Positions 31,358 to 37,248 of a stretch of DNA of 37,248 bases are shown in pieces (within the stretch, counting starts at the first letter, position 1; each line of letters starts with the position of its first letter). Origin of the DNA: Akkermansia sp. (GTDB lineage Bacteria > Verrucomicrobiota > Verrucomicrobiia > Verrucomicrobiales > Akkermansiaceae); NCBI GenBank assembly GCA_024405455.1, contig JAKSOT010000011.1:1-37248 (forward strand), read 5' to 3'. A model generated the notes under the pieces. It did not search any database and was not told the origin of the DNA. It saw only the letters and a list, made by a program, of their open reading frames with translations. The translations under genes and the position numbers were made by a program.

Positions 31358-32040
31358 TCGAGTACCCCGTCAGCTTTGTGGGGCTGCCCATCGGCAACCG
31401 CGGGGACATCACGCGCCGCGCGCTGGAGGTGCTGCAGGGGGTGGACTGCATCTGCTGCGAGGACACGCGCAACACGGGCATGCTGCTCACCCACTACGGC
31501 ATCAAGAAGCCGCTGCTCAGCCTGCATGAGCACAACGAGGCGCAGCGCGCCCCTGAGGTTGCCACCCGCGCGCTCGCCGGAGAGCGTTTCGCCGTGGTCA
31601 CGGATGCCGGTATGCCCGGCGTGAGCGACCCCGGCTACCGCCTCATCCAGGAGCTCAAGAGGCGGGAGGTGGCGTTCACCGTGCTGCCCGGCCCCTCTGC
31701 CGTGGTCACCGCGCTGGTGGGCTCCGGCCTGCCGAGCGACGCCTTTTTCTTCGGCGGCTTCCTGCCGGTGAAATCCGGCCGCAAGGCCGCCGTGCTGCAG
31801 GCCGCCGTGCTGGCGGAGCACACCAGCATCTTCTACGAATCCCCCTTCCGTATCGTCAAGACCGTCCAGGCCCTGGCGGAAATCGACCCCGCCGCGCCCA
31901 TCTGCGTGGCGCGCGAGCTCACCAAGGTGTACGAGACCTACCACCGCGGCTCCGCCGCGGAGCTGCTGGCGGAGTTCACCGCCCATCCCCCAAAGGGTGA
32001 GATGGTCCTGCTCATCGGCGGTCAAAACGCCCCGCGCTGA
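31354..32040 (+). CDS. rsmI: 16S rRNA (cytidine1402-2'-O)-methyltransferase RsmI
   Basis: 228 residues, an SAM-dependent tetrapyrrole-methylase-fold enzyme that methylates C1402 of 16S rRNA. Motifs: VGLPIGNRGDITRRALEVL near the N terminus, CEDTRNTGMLL, DAGMPGVSDPG, and VLPGPSAVVTAL, all characteristic of RsmI. The last codons (APR and stop) are part of the 40-bp direct repeat that flanks the AbiE islet, so the gene end was preserved or copied when that islet arose. It is the third gene of its operon. Confidence 0.95.
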   Translation: MIEYPVSFVGLPIGNRGDITRRALEVLQGVDCICCEDTRNTGMLLTHYGIKKPLLSLHEHNEAQRAPEVATRALAGERFAVVTDAGMPGVSDPGYRLIQELKRREVAFTVLPGPSAVVTALVGSGLPSDAFFFGGFLPVKSGRKAAVLQAAVLAEHTSIFYESPFRIVKTVQALAEIDPAAPICVARELTKVYETYHRGSAAELLAEFTAHPPKGEMVLLIGGQNAPR

Positions 32041-32068
32041 TTTCCGCTCACGGGCGCGCGTTGCGGAT
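32029..32068. repeat. Left copy of a 40-bp direct repeat flanking the AbiE islet
   Basis: Identical over 40 bp to 33334-33373, and similar for a further 9 bp. It contains the last codons of rsmI and, on the other strand, a copy of the sequence encoding the C-terminal IIRNARP of the protein at 33353-33787. The two copies are 1305 bp apart. Confidence 0.9.
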
Positions 32069-32093
32069 GATGAACAGCGGCAAAAAATTGCGC

Positions 32094-32122
32094 TTGCATT
32101 GCGTGGCGTGATTTGCTAAAGT
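32094..32122 (+). promoter_or_regulatory. Promoter of abiEi
   Basis: TTGCAT (32094-32099), 17 nt, TAAAGT (32117-32122); leader about 30 nt to ATG 32160. It lies just inside the islet. Confidence 0.55.
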
Positions 32123-32159
32123 GTCTGCCGAACGCATAATTCGGTGTACCTTTTGTCGA

Positions 32160-32759
32160 ATGAAAGAACAAGCGACAGCAAGGAAGGTGTTTGCGCGCCA
32201 CGGGGGAATGGCGCGCACGGCGGAGCTGCGCGCGGCGGGAATCAACCACTACAGGCTGCAACAGCTCATAGCGCAGGGTGACGTAGAGTGTGTGCGGCGC
32301 GGCTACTACCAGTGGATTGGCGAAAGCGCACCTTCCGACGTGCGGACACTGACCCGCCTGTTCCCGGATGCAGTGTTCTGCATGCATACCGCGCTGTTTC
32401 ACTACGGGTATACGGACCGCACGCCGGACGAGTGGCATCTGGCGGTTTCCAAATTCTCCAACAGGAAACGCTTTTGCCTACGCTATCCCGTCGTGCAGCC
32501 GCACTTCCTGACTCCCTCCACCCTGCAGCTCGGCGTATGCAGGGAAACGATGGAAGGCATCACCATTCGCATGCACAACCGCGACCGCGTTATCTGCGAC
32601 TGCCTGCGCTTCCGCAACGCCATGGATCCGGAAATCCTGCGCAAGGCCGTGCGGACGTATGTGGAGGACCCGCACATGAACACCGCGCAGCTGCTTGACT
32701 ACGCGCAACGGCTGCGCTGCAGGCAAAGCGTGCAAAATCTCATTGAGCCATGGCTGTAA
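32160..32759 (+). CDS. AbiEi-type antitoxin / transcriptional regulator
   Basis: 199 residues. The N-terminal winged helix-turn-helix (RKVFARHGGMARTAELRAAGINHYRLQQLIAQGDVECVRRGYYQW) is the AbiEi pattern 'f...gG.....el...Gi....l..l...G.l.ri.rG.Y.l'. The rest matches the AbiEi C-terminal domain (LTRLFPDAVFCMHTALFHYGYTD and IRMHNRDRVICDCLRFRNAMDPEILRKAVRTYVED). In AbiE systems (type IV toxin-antitoxin, phage abortive infection) this protein represses the operon and counters the nucleotidyltransferase AbiEii. ATG 32160 was chosen as the earlier GTG lies in the -10. Its toxin partner is broken, so it is an orphan antitoxin, less GC-rich than its neighbours. Confidence 0.85.
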   Translation: MKEQATARKVFARHGGMARTAELRAAGINHYRLQQLIAQGDVECVRRGYYQWIGESAPSDVRTLTRLFPDAVFCMHTALFHYGYTDRTPDEWHLAVSKFSNRKRFCLRYPVVQPHFLTPSTLQLGVCRETMEGITIRMHNRDRVICDCLRFRNAMDPEILRKAVRTYVEDPHMNTAQLLDYAQRLRCRQSVQNLIEPWL

Positions 32760-32809
32760 TCACCAACCGCGCTGCATCCACCCTTGCACGCCTTAGGCGT
32801 CGGAGCTAA
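32750..32809 (+). pseudogene. N-terminal stub of AbiEii toxin
   Basis: ATG 32750 overlaps the abiEi stop by 10 nt, the usual abiEi-abiEii arrangement. The peptide MAVITNRAASTLARLRRRS then stops. Its TN.AAS..ARL pattern resembles the start of AbiEii nucleotidyltransferases. The reading frame ends at the edge of the palindromic element, and the last third of the stub may already belong to that element. Confidence 0.5.
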
Positions 32810-33158
32810 TCCACACCGCCATTCGGCGGCGTTCCGTGGTGGGTTGGCGGGCGTGGTCAACCCCACGGTTTTCACCGTGGGCTACATGCAGGGAAGCACC
32901 CCGCATAAGGCGGGGTGCGTGCGTTATCGGAAGACGCGCGTATAAATAGGCAGCGAGCGTGGAGAGGACATCGTGTGTCGGATTGGGGTGTGGAGGGATT
33001 TGCATGCTCTCACGGTTCGCCGATGCCATTACCGTCTGCTTTCCCATGCACCCCGCGCATGCGGGGTGCTACCTTGCAGTAAGCCCACGGTGAAAACCGT
33101 GGGGATGTCCCCGCGTGCGTGACAATTCACGGAACGCCGCCGAATGGCGGTGTGGATT
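32808..33158. mobile_element. 351-bp palindromic REP/BIME-like element with 31-bp perfect inverted ends
   Basis: The ends 32808-32838 and 33128-33158 are perfect inverted copies over 31 bp. Each arm then carries, in order, three inner hairpins: CCGCC/GGCGG (left copy 32816-32829), CCCACGG/CCGTGGG (32861-32883, perfect inverted match to 33082-33104), and GCACCCCGC/GCGGGGTGC (32896-32918 and 33048-33069). Between the arms is a 129-bp spacer (32919-33047) with no convincing gene. A weaker match (CCACCCTTG and GCGT) may extend the arms to 32778 and 33172. It fits two REP units in opposite orientation (BIME) or a non-autonomous MITE-like element. No transposase is present and no target duplication is clear. 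Confidence 0.8.
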
Positions 33159-33210
33159 CACGCCAAGGGTGGCATCTCTCCGAGCGTTATTTCGCCGCGC
33201 TGCAATGGGT

Positions 33211-33345
33211 AGTATGTCTCCCCATAAAATCTGGAGGAGTGCCGAATCTTATGGGATGGCAATTTAATTGAACAGCCGCATGAAAAACTTCAACGACATT
33301 TACTTCTTCCCCCGCCATTTCCCCTTTGACGGTGCCCCGCGCTGA
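33211..33345 (+). pseudogene. C-terminal remnant of AbiEii nucleotidyltransferase toxin
   Basis: From 33268 the plus strand encodes LNSRMKNFNDIYFFPRH and then FPFDGAPR before TGA 33343. NSRMKDFYDI followed by FDG is a signature of the C-terminal half of AbiEii proteins. The frame is interrupted upstream by TAA 33265, and the expected residues after FDG are missing: the frame runs straight into the direct repeat, borrowing APR and the stop of rsmI. About 200 residues of the toxin between the stub and this tail are gone. Confidence 0.75.
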
Positions 33346-33373
33346 TTTCCGCTCACGGGCGCGCGTTGCGGAT
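33334..33373. repeat. Right copy of the 40-bp direct repeat flanking the AbiE islet
   Basis: Identical to 32029-32068. It contains the C-terminal codons of the minus-strand gene at 33353-33787 and a copy of the rsmI tail. Confidence 0.9.
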
Positions 33374-33787
33374 AATGAGCAGGAGGTCGTCCAGCTCCTT
33401 GGCATCCACCCCCTCGTCGCGGATGCGGCCCTCCTCCGTGGAGAGGGAGTCCATGAGCTTGTCGTACTGCGCCTGGGACTTCTCGTCAAGCTCCAGCTTG
33501 CCGGGTGCTGCGTTGGGATCTTTCTTGCTGCCCATGGCGGTGTCCTTCTTGCCGCCGAGCCCGTAGAGCTTCTGCACCTGCTGGTAGGCGCGCTCGGCAC
33601 CCTTGTTGTCATGGATGCCCTTGACAATGGAAAGCGCCTTTTTCTGGCGCTTCATGAAAGCCTTGCTGTCGGCCTTGAGGGCCTTGGCGGTGAGGCGGTC
33701 CTCCTTGGCGTCGCTGTCGGCCTGTGCCAGGGGCGCGGCGGCCACGAGGGCGGCCAGGGCAAGTACGGGAACGAGACGTGTATTCAT
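33353..33787 (-). CDS. Secreted protein of unknown function
   Basis: 144 residues. The N terminus (MNTRLVPVLALAALVAAAPLAQA) is a clear Sec signal peptide with an AQA cleavage site near residue 23. The mature part is strongly charged and helical (many Lys, Asp, Ala), without cysteines or a recognisable domain, ending DDLLLIIRNARP. The last codons lie in the right copy of the direct repeat. Before the islet was acquired this gene and rsmI must have converged with only about 12 nt between stop codons. It lies 34 nt after another unknown gene, possibly its operon partner. Confidence 0.65.
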   Translation of the reverse strand: MNTRLVPVLALAALVAAAPLAQADSDAKEDRLTAKALKADSKAFMKRQKKALSIVKGIHDNKGAERAYQQVQKLYGLGGKKDTAMGSKKDPNAAPGKLELDEKSQAQYDKLMDSLSTEEGRIRDEGVDAKELDDLLLIIRNARP

Positions 33788-33821
33788 GGCAGGTATGAAC
33801 GGAAAGCTTTTTTCATTTATC

Positions 33822-34103
33822 TTATCTGGCGGCGGCCACCTTCTGCAGCAGGGGAGCGGTGTCGTAGGCCTCCGCCCACTTGCGCAGCTCCTTGCCCTTG
33901 TAGGACGACAGGCCGTCCGCCGTGAGCTGGCGCGCCAGCAACGGCGCGGGTATCAGCATGCACAGGAAATCGGCGTCCGCCTCGTAGCCGGCCTTCACAT
34001 CACCGCTGCGGGTCATGATGACGCCGTCGCACGGGCTCATGGAGTTGAGCTCCACAATGGCGTCCGCCAGTTCTTCCCTGCCGATACTGAAATCCGCTGC
34101 CAT
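33822..34103 (-). CDS. Protein of unknown function
   Basis: 93 residues from ATG 34103 (MAADFSIGREELADAIVEL). No signal peptide or membrane segment and no family that I recognise. The segment CDGVIMTRSGDVKAGYEADADFLCMLIPAPLLARQL suggests a small alpha/beta fold. ATG 34103 was preferred to an upstream one at 34121 because the -10 lies between them, 8 nt from 34103. It precedes the secreted-protein gene by 34 nt. Confidence 0.6.
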   Translation of the reverse strand: MAADFSIGREELADAIVELNSMSPCDGVIMTRSGDVKAGYEADADFLCMLIPAPLLARQLTADGLSSYKGKELRKWAEAYDTAPLLQKVAAAR

Positions 34104-34111
34104 ACGGTCTT

Positions 34112-34141
34112 TATATAGCACAGCCCGCCCACGCGGTTCAA
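34112..34141 (-). promoter_or_regulatory. Promoter of the unknown two-gene unit
   Basis: Minus strand TTGAAC (34136-34141), 18 nt, TATATA (34112-34117), 8 nt to ATG 34103. The -35 sits in the loop of the upstream gene's terminator hairpin. Confidence 0.55.
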
Positions 34142-34158
34142 GCCAAAAGTGGGCGGGC
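34123..34158 (-). terminator. Hairpin after the outer-membrane protein gene, overlapping the next promoter
   Basis: Perfect 10-bp stem (34123-34132 with 34149-34158), 16-nt loop. There is no strong T-run after it. Confidence 0.6.
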
Positions 34159-34180
34159 GCGGGATGGGATTTCGCGTGTG

Positions 34181-35035
34181 TCAGAAGCGGAAGGAGAGGC
34201 CTGCGTGGACCTCATGCCAGCGCATGGAGCGCGCCTGCAGCTTGGTGCTGGCGTTGTGGTAGCGGGAACGGTAGGTGACATCCGGCTCTGCGGTGCTGCC
34301 GAAGTACTGGTAGCCGATCTCCACATAGCCGTGGTGGCTGAAGCGGAAGGAGAAGCCCGCCGCGCCGGCGTAGGCGAAGCCCGCGGTGGCCTTGGAGTGG
34401 AAGTCCTCGTAGTATCGGCCGTGGTCGTAGTAGTAGCTGTCGTGGTCGTTGACGCCGAGCATGGCGATGTCCAGCCCGGCCTTGGCTCCGACGTAGAAGA
34501 AGGCGTTGCGGGCGCGGTTGAGCGGCACGCACACCTCATACCCCGGCATGAGTGAGATGCGGCTGCGGTAGAAGCGGAAGCGCTCCATCCAGGCGTGGCG
34601 GTCGTCGTCCATGGCGGCAAGGCGCTCATAGTCTGTGCCGCCGGCAAAGGAGAGGTCGAGCGTGATGGCCTGGTGCGGGGTGAAGAACCATGAGCCTTGC
34701 AGCTGCACGCCGAAGACATCGGTGGCGAATTCGCTGCGGGGCGAGGCGTTGAAGCCGTAAAGGAAGTGCGCGGAGAAACTGCCGCGCGGGTTGTCGGTAT
34801 AGTCCAACTGCGGCGCGGGGTAGGGAGCGTAGGCCGGTTCCTGCGGGGGAGCGGAGTCCGGCGGCACGGAGGATTCCACGGGCGCGGGTGCGGAAAGGGT
34901 GGCGGGCTGTTCCGCGACGGGCGGCGGCACGGCGCCGGGGGCCTGGCCGTACACGGGCAGGTTGGCGGGCAGCGGGGCGGCGATGCTTGCGGCGGGAGCA
35001 AGCGCCAACAGGGCGATGATACCGGATTTTGTCAT
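34181..35035 (-). CDS. Outer-membrane beta-barrel protein, unknown role
   Basis: 284 residues. A signal peptide ends near SIAA (about residue 20), followed by a Pro/Ala/Gln-rich linker to about residue 75, then about 200 residues of alternating polar/hydrophobic strands rich in Tyr, Phe and Gly (GSFSAHFLYGFNAS, FFYVGAKAGLDIAML, GFAYAGAAGFSFRFS, GYVEIGYQYFG), and a final strand HEVHAGLSFRF with the C-terminal Phe recognised by the Bam machinery. It resembles small 8- to 10-stranded OmpA/OmpW-like barrels; the Tyr/Asp/His-rich loop NDHDSYYYDHGRYYEDFH could bind metal, which is speculation. The kinase gene lies 87 nt upstream on the same strand. Confidence 0.75.
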   Translation of the reverse strand: MTKSGIIALLALAPAASIAAPLPANLPVYGQAPGAVPPPVAEQPATLSAPAPVESSVPPDSAPPQEPAYAPYPAPQLDYTDNPRGSFSAHFLYGFNASPRSEFATDVFGVQLQGSWFFTPHQAITLDLSFAGGTDYERLAAMDDDRHAWMERFRFYRSRISLMPGYEVCVPLNRARNAFFYVGAKAGLDIAMLGVNDHDSYYYDHGRYYEDFHSKATAGFAYAGAAGFSFRFSHHGYVEIGYQYFGSTAEPDVTYRSRYHNASTKLQARSMRWHEVHAGLSFRF

Positions 35036-35122
35036 GGTCGTCGGTGTTGAGAGGGAACGTGGGTTGCCTCACTGGGAGAGGCGCGGGAAAAGGGCAAATT
35101 TATTCCGTGCAGACACGCGGGC

Positions 35123-37147
35123 TCATTTGGCGCCGAGCTGCTGTCTCCAGTGGCGCATCAGCACGGCGAAGGGCTTGTCGGATTCCGCGTTGTCCTTGTA
35201 CGGGTCCAGGGAGAAGGCCTTGGCGTACTCGCCGCGCAGCATGAGCGCCAGGCAGTGCATCTCGTTGGCGAAGCTGGCGTCGTCCTTCTCCACATGGGAG
35301 GCGGCGTTGTGGAAGAGCTGGGGCGAGGCCATGGCCTTGATGGGGTCCTCCCCGTGCTTGCGGAAGGCGGCGAAGGCGGCCTTGGCGACCTTGCAGAGCT
35401 CCTGCTGCACCTGCAGCTCCGCCTTTTCCGCAGGGGAGAGCTTGAGCGTGGAGAGCACCTGCATGGCGCCCTGCGCCTGGTCCAGCATGCCGCTGCCCAG
35501 CAGGTTCAGCACGCGCTCGCGGGTCTTGGGCACGGCATCGTGCGCCAGCTGCAGCTCATAGCTCTTGAACGGGGCCACGAGCTCCGCGAGCGCGCCGCTG
35601 CCCTGTTCCACCTCGTCCGAGGCAGCCTTGGCGAGCGCCTGCGCCTCCGGGATGAACCCGGCCTCCATGTCGCGGGCAATGGCCACGGCGGCGGCGGCCA
35701 CGCGCAGCAGGGGTTGGCGGATGTCCTGCAGCCTGCCGACATCCAGCGGGGCCTGCGCCTTGGCCAGCTCAACGGCGGCTTGCGTCTCCTGCCAGCCGCC
35801 GGGCGCGGAGAATGAACTCTTCCCTGCGGCGGCGTAATGGCGGGACGCGCGCTCCAGCAGGGCGTCCGCATCCTGCAGGGATGCTCCCTGCAACACTTTG
35901 AACATGGCCGCCATCAGACCCGCGCGCGCGCCGACGGCGGGATCCTGCGCCTTCTCCGCGAGCTTCTGGTAGATGGATGCGGCGGACTGCCATTGGGAAG
36001 CGCCGATGAGGCTCTCGGCCTTGGCGGCGTCCTGCCATTCGGGGGAGGTGCGGTCGTTGGGCGCGGTGATATATTTCTGCTCCTCGCGCACGGTGGTGGA
36101 GCACACCACGGTGGTGGCCAGGATGATGCCCAGCAGGGCTGACCCCGCCAGTATCATGATTTCGCGCTTCTTCTCCTGGAGCCACAGGCGGGTGGCGCGC
36201 CGCTGTCCCTCGCGGGCCAGGTGCTCCTGCACCTCCGCCAGCTCCGCGAGCACGTCGCGGTAGTCCGCCGGGCGGTCGTCGGGCTTGAACGCGGACATGT
36301 GGTCCACGAAGTCGCACAGGTCCGGGTCCAGGTGCGGGTAGGCGGTGCGCATGCGCGGGAACTTCTCCTTGAGCGCCAGCAGCGAGCTCACGGAGGTGAA
36401 CTCCTCCGGCATGGTGTCCACGCCCGTCAAGAGGTTGCGCAGGGTCATGCCCAGCGCGTAGATGTCGCTGCGCACGTCCTCCTTCTCGCGCCGCAGGGTC
36501 TCCGGCGGCACGTAGAACGGGGTGGCCCAGATGACCTCCTCGGTGTCGCCGTCGGCTTCCTGGCTCTCCATGGAGAGGCCGAAGTCCAGCACCTTGGCCT
36601 GGTTGTCCTTGGTGATAATGACATTTCCGGGCTTGACGTCGCGGTGGAGCAGCCCGGCCTCGTGGGCGGCCTGGAGGCCCAGGGCCACCTGGCGTATGAT
36701 TTCCACGGCCTGGTTGGGCAGCAGGAACTTGCGGCGGTCGATGATGAGCTCCAGGTTCTCGCCGTCCACCAGCTCCATGGCGATGTAGAACTGCCCCTTG
36801 TCCCACCCGGCGGAGTACACGGACACCACGTTCTCATGGCGCACCTTGGCCATGAGGGAGCATTCGCCCTCGAACTTGCGGATGCGGTCCTCCTGGGTGC
36901 GGTAGGTCTCGTTGAGCAGCTTGATGGCGAGCGGGCGGCCCAGGGTGGGGTCGTACGCGCGCATGACGACGCTCATGCCGCCGATGCCGAGGATGTTGTC
37001 GAGGCGGAAGTTGGCGAGAGTGGTGTTGGCGCGGCCCTCCTTGCCGCACTGGGGGCAGGAGACCTCCGCGAGGAACCCCATTTTTGAGGTGTCCACGGCG
37101 GTGCCGCACTCCGGGCACGTCCACCCGCTCTTGTTCGCCTCGTCCAT
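35123..37147 (-). CDS. Membrane Ser/Thr protein kinase (PknB/Hanks type) with N-terminal zinc ribbon
   Basis: 674 residues. A zinc ribbon comes first (Cys11, Cys14, Cys31, Cys34). The kinase domain (about 47-310) has the glycine loop GIGGMS (54-59), Lys76 in AIKLL, HRDVKPGN with Asp170, and DFG with Asp188, so it looks catalytically competent. A single membrane helix (about 327-350, IMILAGSALLGIILATTVVCS) is followed by about 320 residues outside the cytoplasm, rich in Ala helices that look like degenerate TPR repeats, probably the sensor part. No phosphatase is adjacent; the PP2C at 23986 is of the SpoIIE type. A partial gene ends 15 nt upstream. Confidence 0.93.
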   Translation of the reverse strand: MDEANKSGWTCPECGTAVDTSKMGFLAEVSCPQCGKEGRANTTLANFRLDNILGIGGMSVVMRAYDPTLGRPLAIKLLNETYRTQEDRIRKFEGECSLMAKVRHENVVSVYSAGWDKGQFYIAMELVDGENLELIIDRRKFLLPNQAVEIIRQVALGLQAAHEAGLLHRDVKPGNVIITKDNQAKVLDFGLSMESQEADGDTEEVIWATPFYVPPETLRREKEDVRSDIYALGMTLRNLLTGVDTMPEEFTSVSSLLALKEKFPRMRTAYPHLDPDLCDFVDHMSAFKPDDRPADYRDVLAELAEVQEHLAREGQRRATRLWLQEKKREIMILAGSALLGIILATTVVCSTTVREEQKYITAPNDRTSPEWQDAAKAESLIGASQWQSAASIYQKLAEKAQDPAVGARAGLMAAMFKVLQGASLQDADALLERASRHYAAAGKSSFSAPGGWQETQAAVELAKAQAPLDVGRLQDIRQPLLRVAAAAVAIARDMEAGFIPEAQALAKAASDEVEQGSGALAELVAPFKSYELQLAHDAVPKTRERVLNLLGSGMLDQAQGAMQVLSTLKLSPAEKAELQVQQELCKVAKAAFAAFRKHGEDPIKAMASPQLFHNAASHVEKDDASFANEMHCLALMLRGEYAKAFSLDPYKDNAESDKPFAVLMRHWRQQLGAK

Positions 37148-37162
37148 CCGCGTGTGGCGTGG

Positions 37163-37248
37163 TCAGCCGAGCTTGGGGAGGGAGGCGGCGGCAACGGCCT
37201 GGCCGTGGCGCTTCGTCTTCTCGTCCGGCACGCACAGGTTGATGTGCA
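37163..37248 (-). CDS. C-terminal end of an unidentified gene
   Basis: The last 28 codons of a frame entering from the window's right edge, ending KRHGQAVAAASLPKLG and TGA at 37163-37165. HINLCVPDEKTKRHG contains no motif I can place. It lies 15 nt before the kinase start and so is probably in the same operon. Confidence 0.45.
   Translation of the reverse strand, partial: HINLCVPDEKTKRHGQAVAAASLPKLG

Noticed and set aside
32048-32245. Minus-strand frame ending in IIRNARP
   Set aside because: The ending is only the duplicated tail of the 33353-33787 gene inside the left direct repeat; the rest is antisense to abiEi.
32793-33047. 84-residue minus-strand frame over the palindromic element
   Set aside because: It reads through the inverted arms and hairpins and has no recognisable domain; structure of the DNA explains the open frame better than coding.
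32808-33158. CRISPR array
   Set aside because: The repeated pieces are inverted, of different lengths and only two copies each, with no regular spacers.
32029-33373. Tandem duplication as the origin of the 40-bp repeats
   Set aside because: The DNA between the copies is not a duplicate of neighbouring sequence; it is unrelated AbiE and palindromic DNA.

Overview
The window reads as GC-rich chromosomal DNA of a Gram-negative bacterium. Evidence: an RND efflux pump, LptE and BamD-like outer-membrane biogenesis lipoproteins, a C-terminal-Phe beta-barrel protein, and many lipoprotein signal peptides. Almost no gene has a Shine-Dalgarno sequence. A fucose permease/isomerase pair, tandem LysM lipoproteins and a PAS-PP2C protein would fit a gut Verrucomicrobiota (Akkermansia-like), but this placement is inference; no rRNA or marker phylogeny is available here. 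Nearly all of the sequence is gene-dense core-like DNA.

Layout. 1-3.2 kb: start of a Sel1-repeat gene, tRNA-Gln(CTG), and a polyprenyl diphosphate synthase / FAD-dehydrogenase operon. 3.2-10.3 kb: a lipoprotein divergent from an efflux operon made of an unusual double-length membrane fusion protein and its RND transporter, then tRNA-Ser(GCT). 10.4-13.2 kb: a four-gene cell-envelope operon (LysM, LysM, L,D-transpeptidase, PH-domain protein). 13.4-16.7 kb: histidine phosphatase, mscL and an acyltransferase/AMP-ligase-like fusion. 16.8-21.6 kb: M3 peptidase facing a MATE-rdgB operon, then an RlpA-like lipoprotein. 21.7-22.3 kb: a YefM-YoeB toxin-antitoxin pair. 22.3-25.8 kb: a short RNase III-like protein, nuoB-nuoC, a PAS-PP2C phosphatase and a tiny lipoprotein. 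25.9-29.8 kb: a Nudix hydrolase whose promoter is built from heptamer repeats, and fucP-fucI. 29.9-32.0 kb: bamD-like, lptE and rsmI. 32.0-33.4 kb: an accessory islet. 33.4-37.2 kb: two unknown small proteins, an outer-membrane protein, a Ser/Thr kinase and the tail of another gene.

The accessory islet is the clearest sign of mobility. A 40-bp perfect direct repeat, made of the tail of rsmI plus the tail of the convergent neighbour, flanks about 1.3 kb holding an AbiEi-type antitoxin gene. Its AbiEii toxin partner survives only as an N-terminal stub and a C-terminal tail. A 351-bp palindromic, REP/BIME-like element with 31-bp perfect inverted ends sits where the middle of the toxin should be.

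Across the window I could place about 20 sigma70-like promoters (mostly TTGnnn-N16/18-TAnnnT). In about nine cases the start codon lies only 6-10 nt after the -10 hexamer, which together with missing Shine-Dalgarno sequences suggests frequent leaderless or near-leaderless mRNAs. These promoters also settle several start codons.
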